A stretch of 64,000 bases of DNA, taken from positions 25,457 through 89,456 of the forward strand of contig LRBF01000262.1 in the NCBI GenBank assembly GCA_001580565.1. Direction: 5' to 3'. The DNA comes from Caballeronia megalochromosomata (GTDB lineage: Bacteria > Pseudomonadota > Gammaproteobacteria > Burkholderiales > Burkholderiaceae). This document shows, piece after piece, positions 51,909 through 60,538 of this stretch. The notes beneath the pieces are model-generated. The model ran no database searches. It was not told the DNA's origin and saw only the letters and a list, made by a program, of their open reading frames with translations. Numbering within the stretch: position 1 is the first letter of the stretch; the number at the start of each line of letters is the position of its first letter. The position numbers and the translations under genes are program-made.

Positions 51909-54386
51909 ATGAATGACCAGAAAACGCTGTTGCAGGTCGATGGTGTCACCAAGATCTTCCCCGGGGTCCGAGCGCTCGACAACGTCACGTTCTCGGTGGT
52001 CGAGGGCGAGGTACACGGTCTCGTTGGCGAGAACGGGGCGGGAAAGTCCACGCTCATGGCCGTCGCGTCCGGTGCTCTTGTTCCGGAAATGGGGCGTGTC
52101 TTGATCGACGGCAGAGAGACGCGAGGTGACACGGAGGAGGCACGCCGGTTGGGGCTGGCTATCGTACGGCAGGAGCCGGCACTCATGCCCGATCTGACCG
52201 TAGCGGAAAATCTCTATCTCGGCGTGCCTGCGGAGCAGCGTCCGTCCTTGATGGAGGTCGCTCAGTGGGCGCGGGGCCTTCTGAATCAATGGAGCGACGA
52301 TGTTGCGATCGATGCGAACGAGCGCGTGGTGAGTCTGGGCCCTGAGCAGCGGTTCATCGTCGAAATCGTCAAGGCGCTAGCTGCAAAGCCCAAGGTTCTG
52401 GTCCTAGACGAACCCACAGAACATTTGCTGGCGGAAGACGTCGACCGCTTGTTCGAGCGTATTCGCAAGATAACCACTTCGGGTTGTTCGGTCGTCTATA
52501 TCTCCCACAGGATTCGAGAAGTACAGAGAATTGCGCATCGTCTGACCGTTCTTCGCGACGGCCAGGGCCAGGGCACCCACGAAGCCGCGGGCCTCAGTGA
52601 ACAGGAAATTGTCGAATTGATCGTGGGTGGTGCGCTCGATCGCGACTTCCCGGCCAAGGGTGAAAACGGCGGCGCAAACATCATTCTCGACGTGAACAAG
52701 TTGCGTAGCGCCGGTTTCACCGACATATCGCTTCGGGTCAGAAAAGGCGAGATAGTTGGACTCGCGGGCATCGACGGCAACGGTCAACGAGAGTTCCTGC
52801 GTGCCCTCGCGGGGCTGACGCGAAGCCGCGGTAGCGTCACGGTCGTCGGCGTTCCCGCCAAACTTCACAACGCCCAGGTTGCCGCCGGTTCGGGCATACG
52901 TTATCTGCCGGGCGATCGTCATCGCGAGGGGATCTTCGGAGACTTGTCGGTTCGAGAGAATTTTTCGATTCGAAGTCTGCCGTTCGATTCGATCAAGGGT
53001 TGGGTGAGCCAGCGCAGCGAAGCCAGGCGTGGCAGGGATGCCGTGACACGATTCGCAGTCAAGACGCCGTCTATCGACACGCCTATTCGTAGCTTGTCTG
53101 GCGGTAACCAGCAGAAGTTGGTGCTCGCGAGTGTGCTCGCTAGTCACCCCAAGGTGCTATTGGTCGACGAGCCGACGCAGGGCGTCGACATTGGTGCGCG
53201 GATGGAAATCTATAAAGTGCTTCGCGAGGCAGCAGCGGCAGGCACCGCCGTCATTGTCGTTTCGTCGGATGCGCATGAGGTGGCGGGATTGTGCGACCGC
53301 GTACTCATCTTCTCGCGCGGCCATGTCGTCAAGGAATTGGATGGAAACGCCGTCAGTGAGAACAACATCACCTCTGCCGTGCTGACTTCAACTACCGAGC
53401 GGGAAAAGGGCGCTTCCGGTACCTCCGGACTCTGGAAGTGGGCCGCCGGGGATTGGGCGCCGCTCGTGATGCTTGCGGTTGCAGTCTGCGCTCTCGGGCT
53501 CTATGCGTCGCACGTCAATCCGGCTTACCTTTCTGCGCGCAACCTTGGGGGCATGCTGGCGCTCGTGGCGACTCTGGCCATCGTCGCGTACGGGCAGCAG
53601 ATACTCATGTTAGTCGGAGGAATTGATCTTTCGGTCGGGCCGCTCATGGGGCTGATCGTCGTTATTCAGTCGTTCTTCCTGAACGATGGCGCTTCGCTGG
53701 GTCATCAGCTTTCAGGCTGGGTGATCGTGTTGCTCGTCGCCCTCGCCGTCGGACTGGTGAACTGGATGCTGGTGGGCCCGTTCCGGTTGCATCCGATGGT
53801 GGCGACGCTCGCAACGTACATGGCGCTTCAAGCGGTGTCACTGCTCCTGCGCCCGGTTCCGGGCGGCTTGATCGCGGACCCCATCGTGGAGTCGATCGGC
53901 GCCCAGCTCGGCGGCGTCCCCGTCGCCGCGATCGTGGCGCTAGTGGCTGGCGTTGTGCTCGAAGTTGCGTTGTTCAAGTCGAGGTTCGGTCTCACGCTGC
54001 GTGGCGTGGGCTCGCGCGTGGAAGCGGCGCGTATGTCCGGTGCGCGACCTCAACTGACGTCGCTCGCCGCCTATATGGGGTGTTCGTTCCTGGCGGGCGT
54101 CGCTGCCGTACCCATGATGGCGCAAGTCGGATCCGGCGACCCCAATGCCGGCATCAACTACACGCTCGGAAGCGTCGCAGCGGTGGTGATCGGCGGTGCG
54201 AGCCTATTCGGCGGACGCGGTTCCTTCGTCGGTTCACTTCTTGGTGCGCTCCTCATCATTCAGGTCAATGTCGTCACGTCCTTCCTCGATATCGGGGATT
54301 CGTGGCAGTCGTATCTCCTCGGCGGGATGATCCTCACATCAGTCGCGCTCTATTCCAAGAGCAGGGAAATGGCGGTGGCGAAATGA
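51909..54386 (+). CDS. ABC importer ATPase fused to permease (sugar/polyol type)
   Basis: The product is 825 residues. Residues 1-500 are a tandem RbsA-like ATPase: first Walker A GENGAGKST, Walker B VLVLDEPTEHL; the second half has the usual degenerate Walker A (GIDGNGQREF), signature LSGGNQQK and VLLVDEPTQGVD. From about 515 on it is a BPD_transp_2 permease with 8-9 helices (WAPLVMLAVAVCALGLYASH, ILMLVGGIDLSVGPLMGLIV, VAAVVIGGASLFGGRGSFVG). In this importer class the two parts are normally separate proteins. A second permease overlaps by ATGA. The binding protein is not adjacent. Confidence 0.93.
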   Translation: MNDQKTLLQVDGVTKIFPGVRALDNVTFSVVEGEVHGLVGENGAGKSTLMAVASGALVPEMGRVLIDGRETRGDTEEARRLGLAIVRQEPALMPDLTVAENLYLGVPAEQRPSLMEVAQWARGLLNQWSDDVAIDANERVVSLGPEQRFIVEIVKALAAKPKVLVLDEPTEHLLAEDVDRLFERIRKITTSGCSVVYISHRIREVQRIAHRLTVLRDGQGQGTHEAAGLSEQEIVELIVGGALDRDFPAKGENGGANIILDVNKLRSAGFTDISLRVRKGEIVGLAGIDGNGQREFLRALAGLTRSRGSVTVVGVPAKLHNAQVAAGSGIRYLPGDRHREGIFGDLSVRENFSIRSLPFDSIKGWVSQRSEARRGRDAVTRFAVKTPSIDTPIRSLSGGNQQKLVLASVLASHPKVLLVDEPTQGVDIGARMEIYKVLREAAAAGTAVIVVSSDAHEVAGLCDRVLIFSRGHVVKELDGNAVSENNITSAVLTSTTEREKGASGTSGLWKWAAGDWAPLVMLAVAVCALGLYASHVNPAYLSARNLGGMLALVATLAIVAYGQQILMLVGGIDLSVGPLMGLIVVIQSFFLNDGASLGHQLSGWVIVLLVALAVGLVNWMLVGPFRLHPMVATLATYMALQAVSLLLRPVPGGLIADPIVESIGAQLGGVPVAAIVALVAGVVLEVALFKSRFGLTLRGVGSRVEAARMSGARPQLTSLAAYMGCSFLAGVAAVPMMAQVGSGDPNAGINYTLGSVAAVVIGGASLFGGRGSFVGSLLGALLIIQVNVVTSFLDIGDSWQSYLLGGMILTSVALYSKSREMAVAK

Positions 54387-55417
54387 GAAATTCAATGCAC
54401 AACCAGGCGGAAGTCATGTCGGAATTCCTTGAACCCTCGAAGTCGGAAACAAAGTCAAAACCCGCGCGACTGCCCGCGTTCGACGAATTCTCGTGGATTT
54501 GGGTCGGGCTGATCCTGCTCTTCGCGTGCAGCTCCATCCTTGCGCCGGGCACGATGACGCAAGGCTCGATTCTTGCCATGCTTCCGTTCGCCGGAATTCT
54601 TGCGATTGTCTCGACGGGGCAAACTCTGGTCATCCAGCAGCGCGGGCTGGACATGTCCGCAATCGGCACTGTCTCCCTCGCGGGCATTGTCATGGCGAAA
54701 ACAGGATTTGCGTTCGATTCCATCGTGCTCGCCGTCATTATTACTGTCTGCGTCGGCGGGTTTATCGGAATCGTAAACGGCGCGCTGGTCTCGAGGGTCG
54801 CGATTACGCCATTAGTAGCGACGCTTGCCGTCAACGCGCTGCTGATCGGCTGCGCACGCTCGTTGACCGGCACGGTTCCGATTAACGTTCCGACCGTGAT
54901 GCAGACCATTTCGCATGCTCAGTTCTTTGGACTGCCCGCCAACGTCTGGTTTGCCCTCGTGTTCGTGACGGTCGCATGGATCATTACACGCAAGACCACG
55001 GTAGGACGCCGGTTCGTTGCGGTGGGGGTGAACCAGCGCGCCGCCGAAGCCGCAGGCGTCAATGTTTTGAAGTACAGGATTGGAGCGTACGTCGCCTCTG
55101 CCGTTTGCTTTTCCGCGGCGGGCATGCTGCTCGCCGGATTCATCGGCAGCGCGTCGCAGACTTCGGGTAACGACTATCTGCTGCCTGCGATCGCGGCGGT
55201 GGTGGTCGGAGGTACGCCTTTTACGGGCGGCAGAGGGAGCGTCGTCGCGAGCGCCGCGGCTGCGCTATTCATGGCTCAACTTGGTCAGCTCGTTCTGGCG
55301 CTCGGGGCCGGCCCCGCTGTTCAGCTCCTCGTCCAGGCATGCGCGATTCTGTTGGCCACGACAGTACGTCACTTTCCGGGATTCCTGCGCACACTTCGCA
55401 GGTCCAGGCGGGAGTAG
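54383..55417 (+). CDS. ABC importer permease (BPD_transp_2)
   Basis: The product is 344 residues, ATGA-overlapping the fused gene. After a 40-residue soluble N-terminus come about 9 helices: WIWVGLILLFACSSILAPGT, MLPFAGILAIVSTGQTLVIQ, GLDMSAIGTVSLAGIVMAKT, VRHFPGFLRTLRRSRRE at the end. The conserved loop GVNQRAAEAAGVNVLKYRIG contacts the ATPase and AIAAVVVGGTPFTGGRGSVV is family-typical. With the fused permease it forms a heterodimeric channel. Confidence 0.93.
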   Translation: MRNSMHNQAEVMSEFLEPSKSETKSKPARLPAFDEFSWIWVGLILLFACSSILAPGTMTQGSILAMLPFAGILAIVSTGQTLVIQQRGLDMSAIGTVSLAGIVMAKTGFAFDSIVLAVIITVCVGGFIGIVNGALVSRVAITPLVATLAVNALLIGCARSLTGTVPINVPTVMQTISHAQFFGLPANVWFALVFVTVAWIITRKTTVGRRFVAVGVNQRAAEAAGVNVLKYRIGAYVASAVCFSAAGMLLAGFIGSASQTSGNDYLLPAIAAVVVGGTPFTGGRGSVVASAAAALFMAQLGQLVLALGAGPAVQLLVQACAILLATTVRHFPGFLRTLRRSRRE

Positions 55418-55621
55418 TTTGATGCCGCGTCCGCCCGAAAGTTCGTTGAGCGTTGGGCGAGCCGGCAGATAGAAATGCGCGTCAGGCGGGTCCAGGCGAT
55501 TGAGCGGCCATACAGATCTTTCTGCGCGAATCAGTGGGAAGACCACGAAGTTCGTCCGGTGCGGCCCCGAGAGAAGCCTCCGCGTTAGTCATGGAGATCA
55601 TAATTCGTTAAGGATTGCAAA

Positions 55622-56692
55622 ATGAAGAAAATAGCAATAACCGCCACTTTGGCGGCCGTCGGGATCTGCAACGCAAATGCACAGAGTTCCGTGACCTTGT
55701 ACGGTCGCGTTGCCGCGGGCCTTGATTTCGTCACCAACGTTGCGACGCCAGACGGCCAATCGAAGAACAATTTCAGGTTCGGCAGCAATCAATATGGATA
55801 TAGCTGGTTCGGACTGAAAGGCGATGAAGACCTTGGAGGAGGCTTTCACGCTGTCTTCAAGCTCGAAAGCCTCTTCACTTCCGGCACTGGTCAGATCCCG
55901 CCCGACACGATCTTCACCCGAGACGCCTACGTCGGGTTGTCTCACGACCAGTACGGAAGTATCTGGTTCGGACGGGCCATGAGTCTCACGGACGAAACCG
56001 GCTGGTACATTGACCCACTTGGCGAACAGGTGGGAACCGGGATTGCAAACTTCGCTTACGGGCGAGCGTGGGGTCCGCGATCGAATGTCATCACTTACAA
56101 CTCGCCCACTTGGGCTGGTTTCTCTTTCCGGGTGCAGGACGGTTTCGGTAACGAAGCGGGTAACTTTCGGGGAGGGCGGCAGTTCAGTGTAAGCGCCCAA
56201 TACACGTCGGCGGCTTTCGCGGCTTACGGCGTATATGAAGAACTACGCGACGCCAATGGGAAGTTCTCAGGTCTCTATACCGCGTCACGTGAATATATGG
56301 CCGGCGCCACGTACACGCTGGGCCCCGTGAAATTTTACGCCGGCTACCAGCAACTCGTCTCGTCGGGCCAGGACACCGTGGCCGATACCTTCAATCCGTT
56401 CGCGGCGACGCGCAGTCAGCAGGAGTGGATCGGTGCGTTTTATCAGGCGACTCCCGCTCTTGCGCTGCAGGCCGGTTGGTATCACGGAAATGTCAACCAT
56501 GGCGGTGGCACGGGCAACCTTGCGGCGCTCGGAACAACCTACTATTTGTCGAAGCGAACGTTTCTATATATGACGGTCGGCGCCATGTTCAACGGAAAAT
56601 CTTCGGCGTTCCCGGTCGAGACGGCCGATTCACAGCCGCTTCCTGGACACAACCAACAAGGTGGCTACCTGGGAATCATGCACTTCTTCTGA
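55622..56692 (+). CDS. Outer-membrane porin (Gram-negative general diffusion porin)
   Basis: The product is 356 residues. Signal peptide MKKIAITATLAAVGICNANA, then the burkholderial porin start SSVTLYGRVAAGLDFVTN, alternating beta strands, the loop-3 region GRAMSLTDETGWYIDPLGEQ, and a C-terminal GIMHFF ending in Phe as required by the BAM complex. It has few Cys and is about the usual 350-390 residues. It presumably admits the island's substrate into the periplasm. It has its own leader of 204 bases after the permease stop. Confidence 0.94.
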   Translation: MKKIAITATLAAVGICNANAQSSVTLYGRVAAGLDFVTNVATPDGQSKNNFRFGSNQYGYSWFGLKGDEDLGGGFHAVFKLESLFTSGTGQIPPDTIFTRDAYVGLSHDQYGSIWFGRAMSLTDETGWYIDPLGEQVGTGIANFAYGRAWGPRSNVITYNSPTWAGFSFRVQDGFGNEAGNFRGGRQFSVSAQYTSAAFAAYGVYEELRDANGKFSGLYTASREYMAGATYTLGPVKFYAGYQQLVSSGQDTVADTFNPFAATRSQQEWIGAFYQATPALALQAGWYHGNVNHGGGTGNLAALGTTYYLSKRTFLYMTVGAMFNGKSSAFPVETADSQPLPGHNQQGGYLGIMHFF

Positions 56693-56801
56693 GCGAAATC
56701 GATGACGGTTTCTCGCGATCGAAGATCGATCGACGCTCCCTTCGCGAGATCATGATCTCGAACGTCGACATGGTCTTTCACATGCCGGCGTCTTCGTTCG
56801 A

Positions 56802-57758
56802 TCAACCCACACAGGTGAGTCTCTCAGTGAGGAACGTGCCGATGTCATCGAGAGCCTGTGCAGAAGCCTTCAACGTTCCGACGCTGCCAGGGAATCCGTG
56901 TGCCATGCCCAACCAGACGTGCACCCGCGCATCGACACCTGCCGCGACTGCGCGCTGGACATACAAGCGTGAATCGTCCAGCAAGACTTCATCGTCGCCT
57001 ACGTGAACTCGGACTGGCGGCAAGCCGGTCATCCGCGCTTGGAGCGGCGAGGCCAGGGGGTGTTCGGGATCAGCACCCCGCAAGTAGGCATGGACGAGTT
57101 CTGCTACCTGCGCGCGCGTGAAGAGCGGATCGGCTTCCGCACGAGATTCGTAGGTCGGTCCGGAGAGCGTCAAATCCGTAATCGGAGACAAGGCTACCGT
57201 GGCTGCTAGTGTCGCCTTTGCGGCGACTTCTCCGTTGGCGATGCGCGAAGCAAGAACGAGAGCAAGATTGCCACCCGCCGAGTCGCCGGAAAGCGCAATC
57301 CGGGACACAATTTCAGCGAGCCCGAGATAGCATGCCAGCACATCATCCGGCGCAGCGGGAAACGGATGTTCGGGCGCCAGCCGATAGTCCGGGACGAAAG
57401 CCTTTACTCCGCTCCTCGCTGCAATTTGCGCGACAAGGTGGCGGAATGCAAAGGCAGATCCAAAATTGAACCAACCGCCGTGCAGATGCAGTATCGCTTC
57501 GTCAGGTCGGCAATTTTCAGGCTTGACCCAGAGCCCGGGAATGCCTCCAACCGAGCCAGATTCAAAAGTCACGCTGTCGTAGGGCAAAACCCGCTCCATG
57601 ATCGCATCGAACACACCTCGTCCCTCGACTCCCCACCGCATGCCTTTGCCGGAACCGGAGATCGCATACATCGATTCGGTCAGCTTCCCGTCTTCGGGGT
57701 CAAGAGGGTGTGAAACGACGAAGCTGCTCGATGGATCGCCATAAGATGAGGTTGTCAT
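56802..57758 (-). CDS. Alpha/beta hydrolase of the HSL/acetyl-hydrolase family
   Basis: A 318-residue enzyme with AAGGAG before the ATG. Oxyanion motif HGGW (ILHLHGGWFNFGSAFAFRHL), nucleophile Ser in SGDSAGGNLAL, catalytic Asp in VGDDEVLLDDSR and His in MAHGFPG: a complete HSL triad. The DYRLAPEHPFPAAPDD segment is family-typical. It may hydrolyse an ester entering the pathway. A GTCA-N3-TGAC site lies upstream of its start. Confidence 0.93.
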   Translation of the reverse strand: MTTSSYGDPSSSFVVSHPLDPEDGKLTESMYAISGSGKGMRWGVEGRGVFDAIMERVLPYDSVTFESGSVGGIPGLWVKPENCRPDEAILHLHGGWFNFGSAFAFRHLVAQIAARSGVKAFVPDYRLAPEHPFPAAPDDVLACYLGLAEIVSRIALSGDSAGGNLALVLASRIANGEVAAKATLAATVALSPITDLTLSGPTYESRAEADPLFTRAQVAELVHAYLRGADPEHPLASPLQARMTGLPPVRVHVGDDEVLLDDSRLYVQRAVAAGVDARVHVWLGMAHGFPGSVGTLKASAQALDDIGTFLTERLTCVG

Positions 57759-57786
57759 GGTTAGCTCCTTAGCTTATCGATTGATT

Positions 57787-57797
57787 GTCATCTTGAC
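57787..57797. promoter_or_regulatory. TetR-type operator upstream of the hydrolase
   Basis: GTCATCTTGAC, 29 bases upstream of the hydrolase ATG on the minus strand. It has the same GTCA-N3-TGAC core as the sites at 58691 and 60283. Confidence 0.6.
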
Positions 57798-57951
57798 CTG
57801 CAAATGGATCAATTGAAGTCGCAGAAACAATTTGACCATTGGAATGGTGTGTCGACAAGTCGCGAAAATGCGAATCTTTGTTCCGTACGTAGGACGATCG
57901 ATATCGGTCGTATGCATGCCAGAATACTGATGGCCCCGACGTGCGGTGCAA

Positions 57952-58650
57952 CTACGGAAAACGTGTCCTACTTCCTGTATCGATCTTTTCGATCCACTTC
58001 GGCTTGTGCGTGCCGGTCGTCCCGATCACCCGCGTCTGAATGTACTCGAACGAGAACGTGACAGCTTTATCGCAGAGCTCGACTGAGCAACCTAGCCCAG
58101 TGAGAGTCATGCGCACGCTCGCATCCATATACGAAGTGGGGTCTTCTATGCTGTCTGTGATCGCCCGAATGCAATGCGCCGTTGCCCCCTTCAAGAAATC
58201 GCCGACCGCATCGATTCGTTCATAGTGAAACTGCCCGGTCGCCTTCCCATTCCGCAAATCGAGGGTCATGTACCGCGCGACCAATGCATTGTGGGACCAT
58301 GCGTCAATTCGTGTCACGTATGCTGCCCAAGTCGGATCGATGAGAGCACGGAGCAGAAAGAGCCGGAATCCTACTGAGACCCGTTGCCACGGTTCTACAA
58401 GCTCGCCGAAGAGGGGAAGGATATCCGTGGTCATCTGATTGTTCAGTTCTTCCCCTATCGCCGCCATCACTTCTTCTAATGAGGCGAAGTGGTTGTAGAA
58501 CGTTGCACGAGATATCTTCGCTTCACGAATGACGTCATCGATCACCGGCCTGGATCCACCACGGCGCACGCCCGCCCGCAATGCGGCGTCCAGTAACTTG
58601 GTCCGCATCAAAAATCGTTTTCTTTCAAATGAGCTTGTTTGAGGGTTCAC
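57952..58650 (-). CDS. TetR-family regulator 1
   Basis: The product is 232 residues with a GTG start; GGAGAATTC precedes it. The HTH (RPVIDDVIREAKISRATFYN, HFASLEEVMAAIGEELNNQM) is followed by an alpha-helical ligand domain (RVSVGFRLFLLRALIDPTWA). It is clearly homologous to TetR 2 (59547-60233), sharing VIDDVIREA, FYNxF, EPWQRxxVGFRxF and the ACIxAI-type end. It is divergent from the flavin reductase gene with a palindromic operator between them. Confidence 0.9.
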   Translation of the reverse strand: MNPQTSSFERKRFLMRTKLLDAALRAGVRRGGSRPVIDDVIREAKISRATFYNHFASLEEVMAAIGEELNNQMTTDILPLFGELVEPWQRVSVGFRLFLLRALIDPTWAAYVTRIDAWSHNALVARYMTLDLRNGKATGQFHYERIDAVGDFLKGATAHCIRAITDSIEDPTSYMDASVRMTLTGLGCSVELCDKAVTFSFEYIQTRVIGTTGTHKPKWIEKIDTGSRTRFP

Positions 58651-58687
58651 GAATTCTCCTGTCTAAGATCGATTGTCTGATTGACGA

Positions 58688-58704
58688 TTTGTCATCCTGA
58701 CAAA
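58688..58704. promoter_or_regulatory. TetR operator between TetR 1 and flavin reductase
   Basis: TTTGTCA-TCC-TGACAAA, a perfect 7-3-7 inverted repeat, 37 bases before the TetR 1 start. It contains the core GTCA-N3-TGAC seen at two other sites. Confidence 0.72.
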
Positions 58705-58934
58705 AATACGTAGCAAAAACCCGTACACGTATCGGTTTGACTTGCTCGGAAAACTCCATCCACATATATTGCCATCGTCCGCAAATGATACGTGGATCGA
58801 TCGATGGAATTCAATCTCTACGTATTCGAGCATCTGATGGAAATCGGAGACGCATCCTGATTGAATCGCGCGGAGATTCGGTCGAGCGTGATGCGAACGT
58901 AACGCCCACCAAGAGATTCGAAGGAGCTTTTTCA

Positions 58935-59477
58935 ATGGACAATCCCGTGTTATCTGAAGAGCCAAGACGCGTTGACGCAGAGACCCTCCGCGCGTGTATG
59001 GGTCTCTTTGCAACAGGCGTAACAGTGGTCACATACTTGGCGGACGGTTCTCCGACCGGTATGACAGCCAATGCCTTCATGTCCGTCTCGCTTGATCCTC
59101 CACTGGTTCTGGTTTCGGTCAGAGCCACTTCACGCTTCAACGCGTGGGTGCAGCACGGCGTTCGCTTTGGCGTGAATTTCCTCGCTGAAAGCCAAAAAGC
59201 GCTAAGCCTGCATTTCGGGGGAAGGCCACAAGACGGACTCGAGGTGCCTTTTTCAAACGAGGGTGAAACGCCCATCCTGGAAGGTTCGTTGGCTCAAGTT
59301 GTTTTGCGTACTGTAGACATACATCCGGCAGGAGATCACCACCTCTTTATCGGAGAGATCGAGTATCTCCGGTTTGGTGAACATGAACGTCCACTCGTAT
59401 TTTATAGCGGTAAGTATCGACAGATTCTTACCCATCTTCCCCTTTTCTCGGCAAATGGCTCGCTTGAAGGATGGTAG
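58935..59477 (+). CDS. Flavin reductase of a two-component monooxygenase (HsaB/HpaC-like)
   Basis: A 180-residue protein with AAGGAG before the ATG. Flavin_Reduct fold: LRACMGLFATGVTVVTYLAD, PTGMTANAFMSVSLDPPLVL with VSVRATSRFNAWVQHGVRFG, NFLAESQKALSLHFGG and a final GDHHLFIGEIEYLRFGEHER with PLVFYSGKYR. It supplies reduced flavin to an oxygenase. The acyl-CoA-dehydrogenase-fold monooxygenase at 60539 is the obvious partner, although TetR 2 lies between them on the other strand. Confidence 0.93.
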   Translation: MDNPVLSEEPRRVDAETLRACMGLFATGVTVVTYLADGSPTGMTANAFMSVSLDPPLVLVSVRATSRFNAWVQHGVRFGVNFLAESQKALSLHFGGRPQDGLEVPFSNEGETPILEGSLAQVVLRTVDIHPAGDHHLFIGEIEYLRFGEHERPLVFYSGKYRQILTHLPLFSANGSLEGW

Positions 59478-59546
59478 GCGTTAGCGATCCGTTGATCGAA
59501 TCTTCATAAGTCCGGTCATCAGTGCGGCAACGGAAAGTGACGAAAA

Positions 59547-60233
59547 CTAGTTTCCATCATCTGCGCTTAGAGATTGGGCCCACGGAGGCGCCCCCATACC
59601 TTCTCCGTTCGCCCACGATTGAAGGTGCGACCGCGAGAGGGCCGCGCCTTGCTCGCGTACATCTCGGTCACAACCCACGGAGGCCAGCGCCATCTTCACC
59701 TGTGCGTCCATATAGAGGTCGGGCTCCGGGACGCCGTGACGAATAGCCTGAATGCAGTACGCCGACGCGCCTGTAATGAAGTTAGTCGCGACGTCGATAC
59801 GGTCGAACGAAAATTGACCGCATGCCTTGCCTTGCTCTAAATCCGATCTGATGTGCTTTGCTACGAGGGTGTCGTATTGCCAAGCATCTTCGCGCGTCAC
59901 GAATCCGGCCCATTTGGGATCGAGCATTGCGCGAACCATAAAGAATCGGAATCCCACCGCAAGGCGTTGCCACGGCTCGGGCAAAACGTCGTGAACAGGA
60001 AGAATCTCTTTGGTCATCTGGTCACTAAGTTCGAGGCTGACGGCGGCAAGTACCTCGTCCAGGGAATCAAAGTAATTGTAGAAAGTTCCGCGAGAAACGT
60101 TTGCCTCTCGGATGACGTCGTCGATGACAGGTGTTTGCCCCGTCCGCTCCGCAAACAGGCGCATTGCGGCGTCCAGTAATTTTTCACGCGTGGCCGCACG
60201 CTTATTCTCGGCCACCTTGGTCCTATGATTCAT
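59547..60233 (-). CDS. TetR-family regulator 2
   Basis: The product is 228 residues from the ATG at 60233 with AAGGAG upstream (a TTG at 60242 is too close to that site). HTH: TPVIDDVIREANVSRGTFYN, YFDSLDEVLAAVSLELSDQM. The ligand domain resembles TetR 1 (EPWQRLAVGFRFFMVRAMLD, PKWAGFVTREDAWQYDTLVA). It is divergent from the monooxygenase gene across 305 bases containing a matching operator. The pair looks like a local duplication. Confidence 0.9.
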   Translation of the reverse strand: MNHRTKVAENKRAATREKLLDAAMRLFAERTGQTPVIDDVIREANVSRGTFYNYFDSLDEVLAAVSLELSDQMTKEILPVHDVLPEPWQRLAVGFRFFMVRAMLDPKWAGFVTREDAWQYDTLVAKHIRSDLEQGKACGQFSFDRIDVATNFITGASAYCIQAIRHGVPEPDLYMDAQVKMALASVGCDRDVREQGAALSRSHLQSWANGEGMGAPPWAQSLSADDGN

Positions 60234-60281
60234 GGAGCGCAACTCTCCTTGAGCTGGTTTTTCTGATTTGGGATGACACTC

Positions 60282-60294
60282 CGTCAGAATGACG
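60282..60294. promoter_or_regulatory. TetR operator between TetR 2 and monooxygenase
   Basis: CGTCAGAATGACG, a perfect 5-3-5 inverted repeat with the GTCA-N3-TGAC core, 48 bases before the TetR 2 start. The remainder of the 305-base gap (60234-60538) is AT-rich and shows no gene. Confidence 0.68.
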
Positions 60295-60538
60295 AAACAA
60301 GTTAGCGATAACCCGAAGGAAGACGCGATTGCCTTGAGAGTTAGAAGTTATCAATTTATAGTCCATTCCACGAGAAGAGCGGATTTGGCTAACAAAGACA
60401 AACGCGTTTAGATGTTTTATGCGCGAATGCCTTGAGGATGATCTTCTCGAATCAATCAGACTGATTTTCACACTTACCCAAGGCCGCGAATCTATCTTCC
60501 TGGCCTCAGTCTATCAATCTCACAGAATAGGATACCTT

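Noticed and set aside
51909..54386. Frameshift or assembly error joining ATPase and permease
   Set aside because: The frame is continuous through the junction, with a plausible linker (residues 495-515), so I treat it as a true fusion.
56711..56749. TCTCGCGA...TCGCGAGA inverted repeat as a terminator
   Set aside because: The loop of 23 bases is long and no T-run follows; support is too weak.
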